Assembly (NCBI RefSeq): GCF_002157835.1
Contig: NZ_CP020809.1
Span: 7,254,001 to 7,318,000 of the forward strand
Source: Mycobacterium dioxanotrophicus
GTDB lineage: Bacteria; Actinomycetota; Actinomycetes; Mycobacteriales; Mycobacteriaceae
Length of the DNA stretch: 64,000 bases
Direction: 5' to 3'
Positions 63,380 to 64,000 of this stretch are shown here, one piece after another. Both the position numbers and the translations under genes were made by a program. The notes beneath the pieces were generated by a model. It did not search any database. It had not been told where the DNA came from and worked only from the letters and a program-made list of their open reading frames with translations. Position 1 is the first letter of the stretch; every line of letters starts with the position of its first letter.

Positions 63380-63919
63380 CTAGCGGGTGGTGGTGCCCGT
63401 CGCGGTGGTGACGCCGGGCAACGTTCCCGGGTTGAAACCGGGGCTGGCCGCGGACCCGGGCAGCGGGCCGGTACCTGGCACAGCGGCATTCAGCGCCGAC
63501 GGCACACCGGCGGGCACGCTCTGCTGCGCACCCTGCAGCAGACCCATCATCTGCGGCAGGCTGACCGGCAACCGGCAGCGGGTACCGAGGCTGACCAGAG
63601 GCGACTGCAGCTGCTGCATGTCCTTGGCCACCTGCGGGTTGGCGTCGAAGTACGCCTTGACCGCGCCCAGGGTCTGCGGGCCCGCCTGCTGCTGGCTGAT
63701 GGTGGTCAACGCCTGGTTGGTCTGCGGATGGGCGTCGAGGTAGGAGCCCATGTTGGTGGCGACGCCACCGACGGTCCTGGCTACCTCGCTGGCCGCGCAC
63801 GGATCGGTCCCGGCGGTTGCGGTCGGCCCAAGGAACAGGGTGGCGGCCACGCCGCCCGCCGCAGACACCGCAAACGCGCCGGCAAGGCCGCGGCGCAGCC
63901 CAGCAGATATCGGCTTCAT
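63380..63919 (-). CDS. Second hemophore-related secreted protein, Pro/Gly-rich tail
   Basis: A 179-aa product from ATG 63919 (MKPISAGLRRGLAGAF). It has a signal peptide with likely cleavage after ATAG, then a hemophore-type helical domain: TDPCAASEV and LGTRCRLPV give the Cys pair, and LDAHPQTNQAL and FDANPQVAKDM match the HPxxN pattern. About 70 extra C-terminal residues rich in Pro, Gly, Ala and Thr have no counterpart in the neighbouring paralog. It lies upstream on the same strand as the hemophore-like gene at 62871. In related genomes mmpL11 lies beyond, outside this window. Confidence 0.78.
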   Translation of the reverse strand: MKPISAGLRRGLAGAFAVSAAGGVAATLFLGPTATAGTDPCAASEVARTVGGVATNMGSYLDAHPQTNQALTTISQQQAGPQTLGAVKAYFDANPQVAKDMQQLQSPLVSLGTRCRLPVSLPQMMGLLQGAQQSVPAGVPSALNAAVPGTGPLPGSAASPGFNPGTLPGVTTATGTTTR

Positions 63920-64000
63920 GGACAGGCTCCTCACGATCGGCGGCATGCGAAGCCCCCGACGCATGCACAGCCGGGGGCCATCTTGCCATCTATGTCGCGA

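Overview
The window is high-GC actinobacterial DNA from a mycobacterium, most probably a fast-growing Mycolicibacterium close to M. smegmatis. The right third holds the mycobacterial mmpL3 neighbourhood in its usual order: pckG/pckA, Rv0210-like, Rv0209-like, trmB, an NYN protein, mmpL3, an AI-2E-type permease, a COG0392 membrane protein and secreted hemophore-like proteins. MmpL3 has its proton-relay pairs at D256/Y257 and D645/Y646. The left two thirds are accessory metabolic islands. I see no rRNA, tRNA, CRISPR, insertion sequence or prophage.

Layout. 1-7.2 kb: the 3' part of an indolepyruvate:ferredoxin oxidoreductase, a small ferredoxin, and an Entner-Doudoroff operon (edd-eda) opposite a ROK repressor. 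7.2-15.6 kb: PknK kinase, a WS/DGAT acyltransferase, an esterase and a two-domain acyl-CoA dehydrogenase. 15.6-16.2 kb: an HNH-like gene between two inverted copies of a hairpin repeat. 16.2-23.3 kb: a 2-aminoethylphosphonate-type uptake and breakdown island: ABC transporter with one broken permease, phosphonatase-like hydrolase, FAD oxidoreductase, PhnZ-like HD protein and a GntR regulator with a PhnF-like operator. 23.3-24.4 kb: an esterase and a small unknown gene. 24.4-33.9 kb: the aminoacetone/1-amino-2-propanol utilization bacterial microcompartment (AAU/RMM type), with APC permease, phospho-lyase, aldehyde dehydrogenase, four shell proteins, a PduM-like protein, aminopropanol kinase, SDR and GntR regulator.

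34-40 kb: a TetR / CoA-transferase / amidohydrolase / MFS operon opposite an old-yellow-enzyme and F420-type reductase pair. 39.9-43.8 kb: enoyl-CoA hydratase, FadD4-like ligase and a CaCA-type cation antiporter preceded by a likely yybP-ykoY (Mn2+) riboswitch. 43.9-47.6 kb: a TetR and an MmpL-type RND transporter sharing an operator region. 47.7-64 kb: the conserved pckG-trmB-mmpL3 block, then a PrrA/PrrB-like two-component system that appears co-transcribed with a hemophore-like gene.

How the parts work together. In the microcompartment the predicted route is aminoacetone -> 1-amino-2-propanol (SDR) -> O-phosphate (kinase) -> propionaldehyde + NH3 + Pi (phospho-lyase) -> propionyl product (aldehyde dehydrogenase). 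NADH made by the dehydrogenase could be reused by the SDR. Two copies of an inverted repeat, TTGGCNNTACCAA, lie in the promoter regions at the two ends of this locus and probably bind its GntR regulator. The most useful new observations are these operators, the PduM-like protein, the Mn riboswitch, the frameshifted phosphonate permease, the short leader ORF coupled to edd, and the hemophore/two-component linkage.
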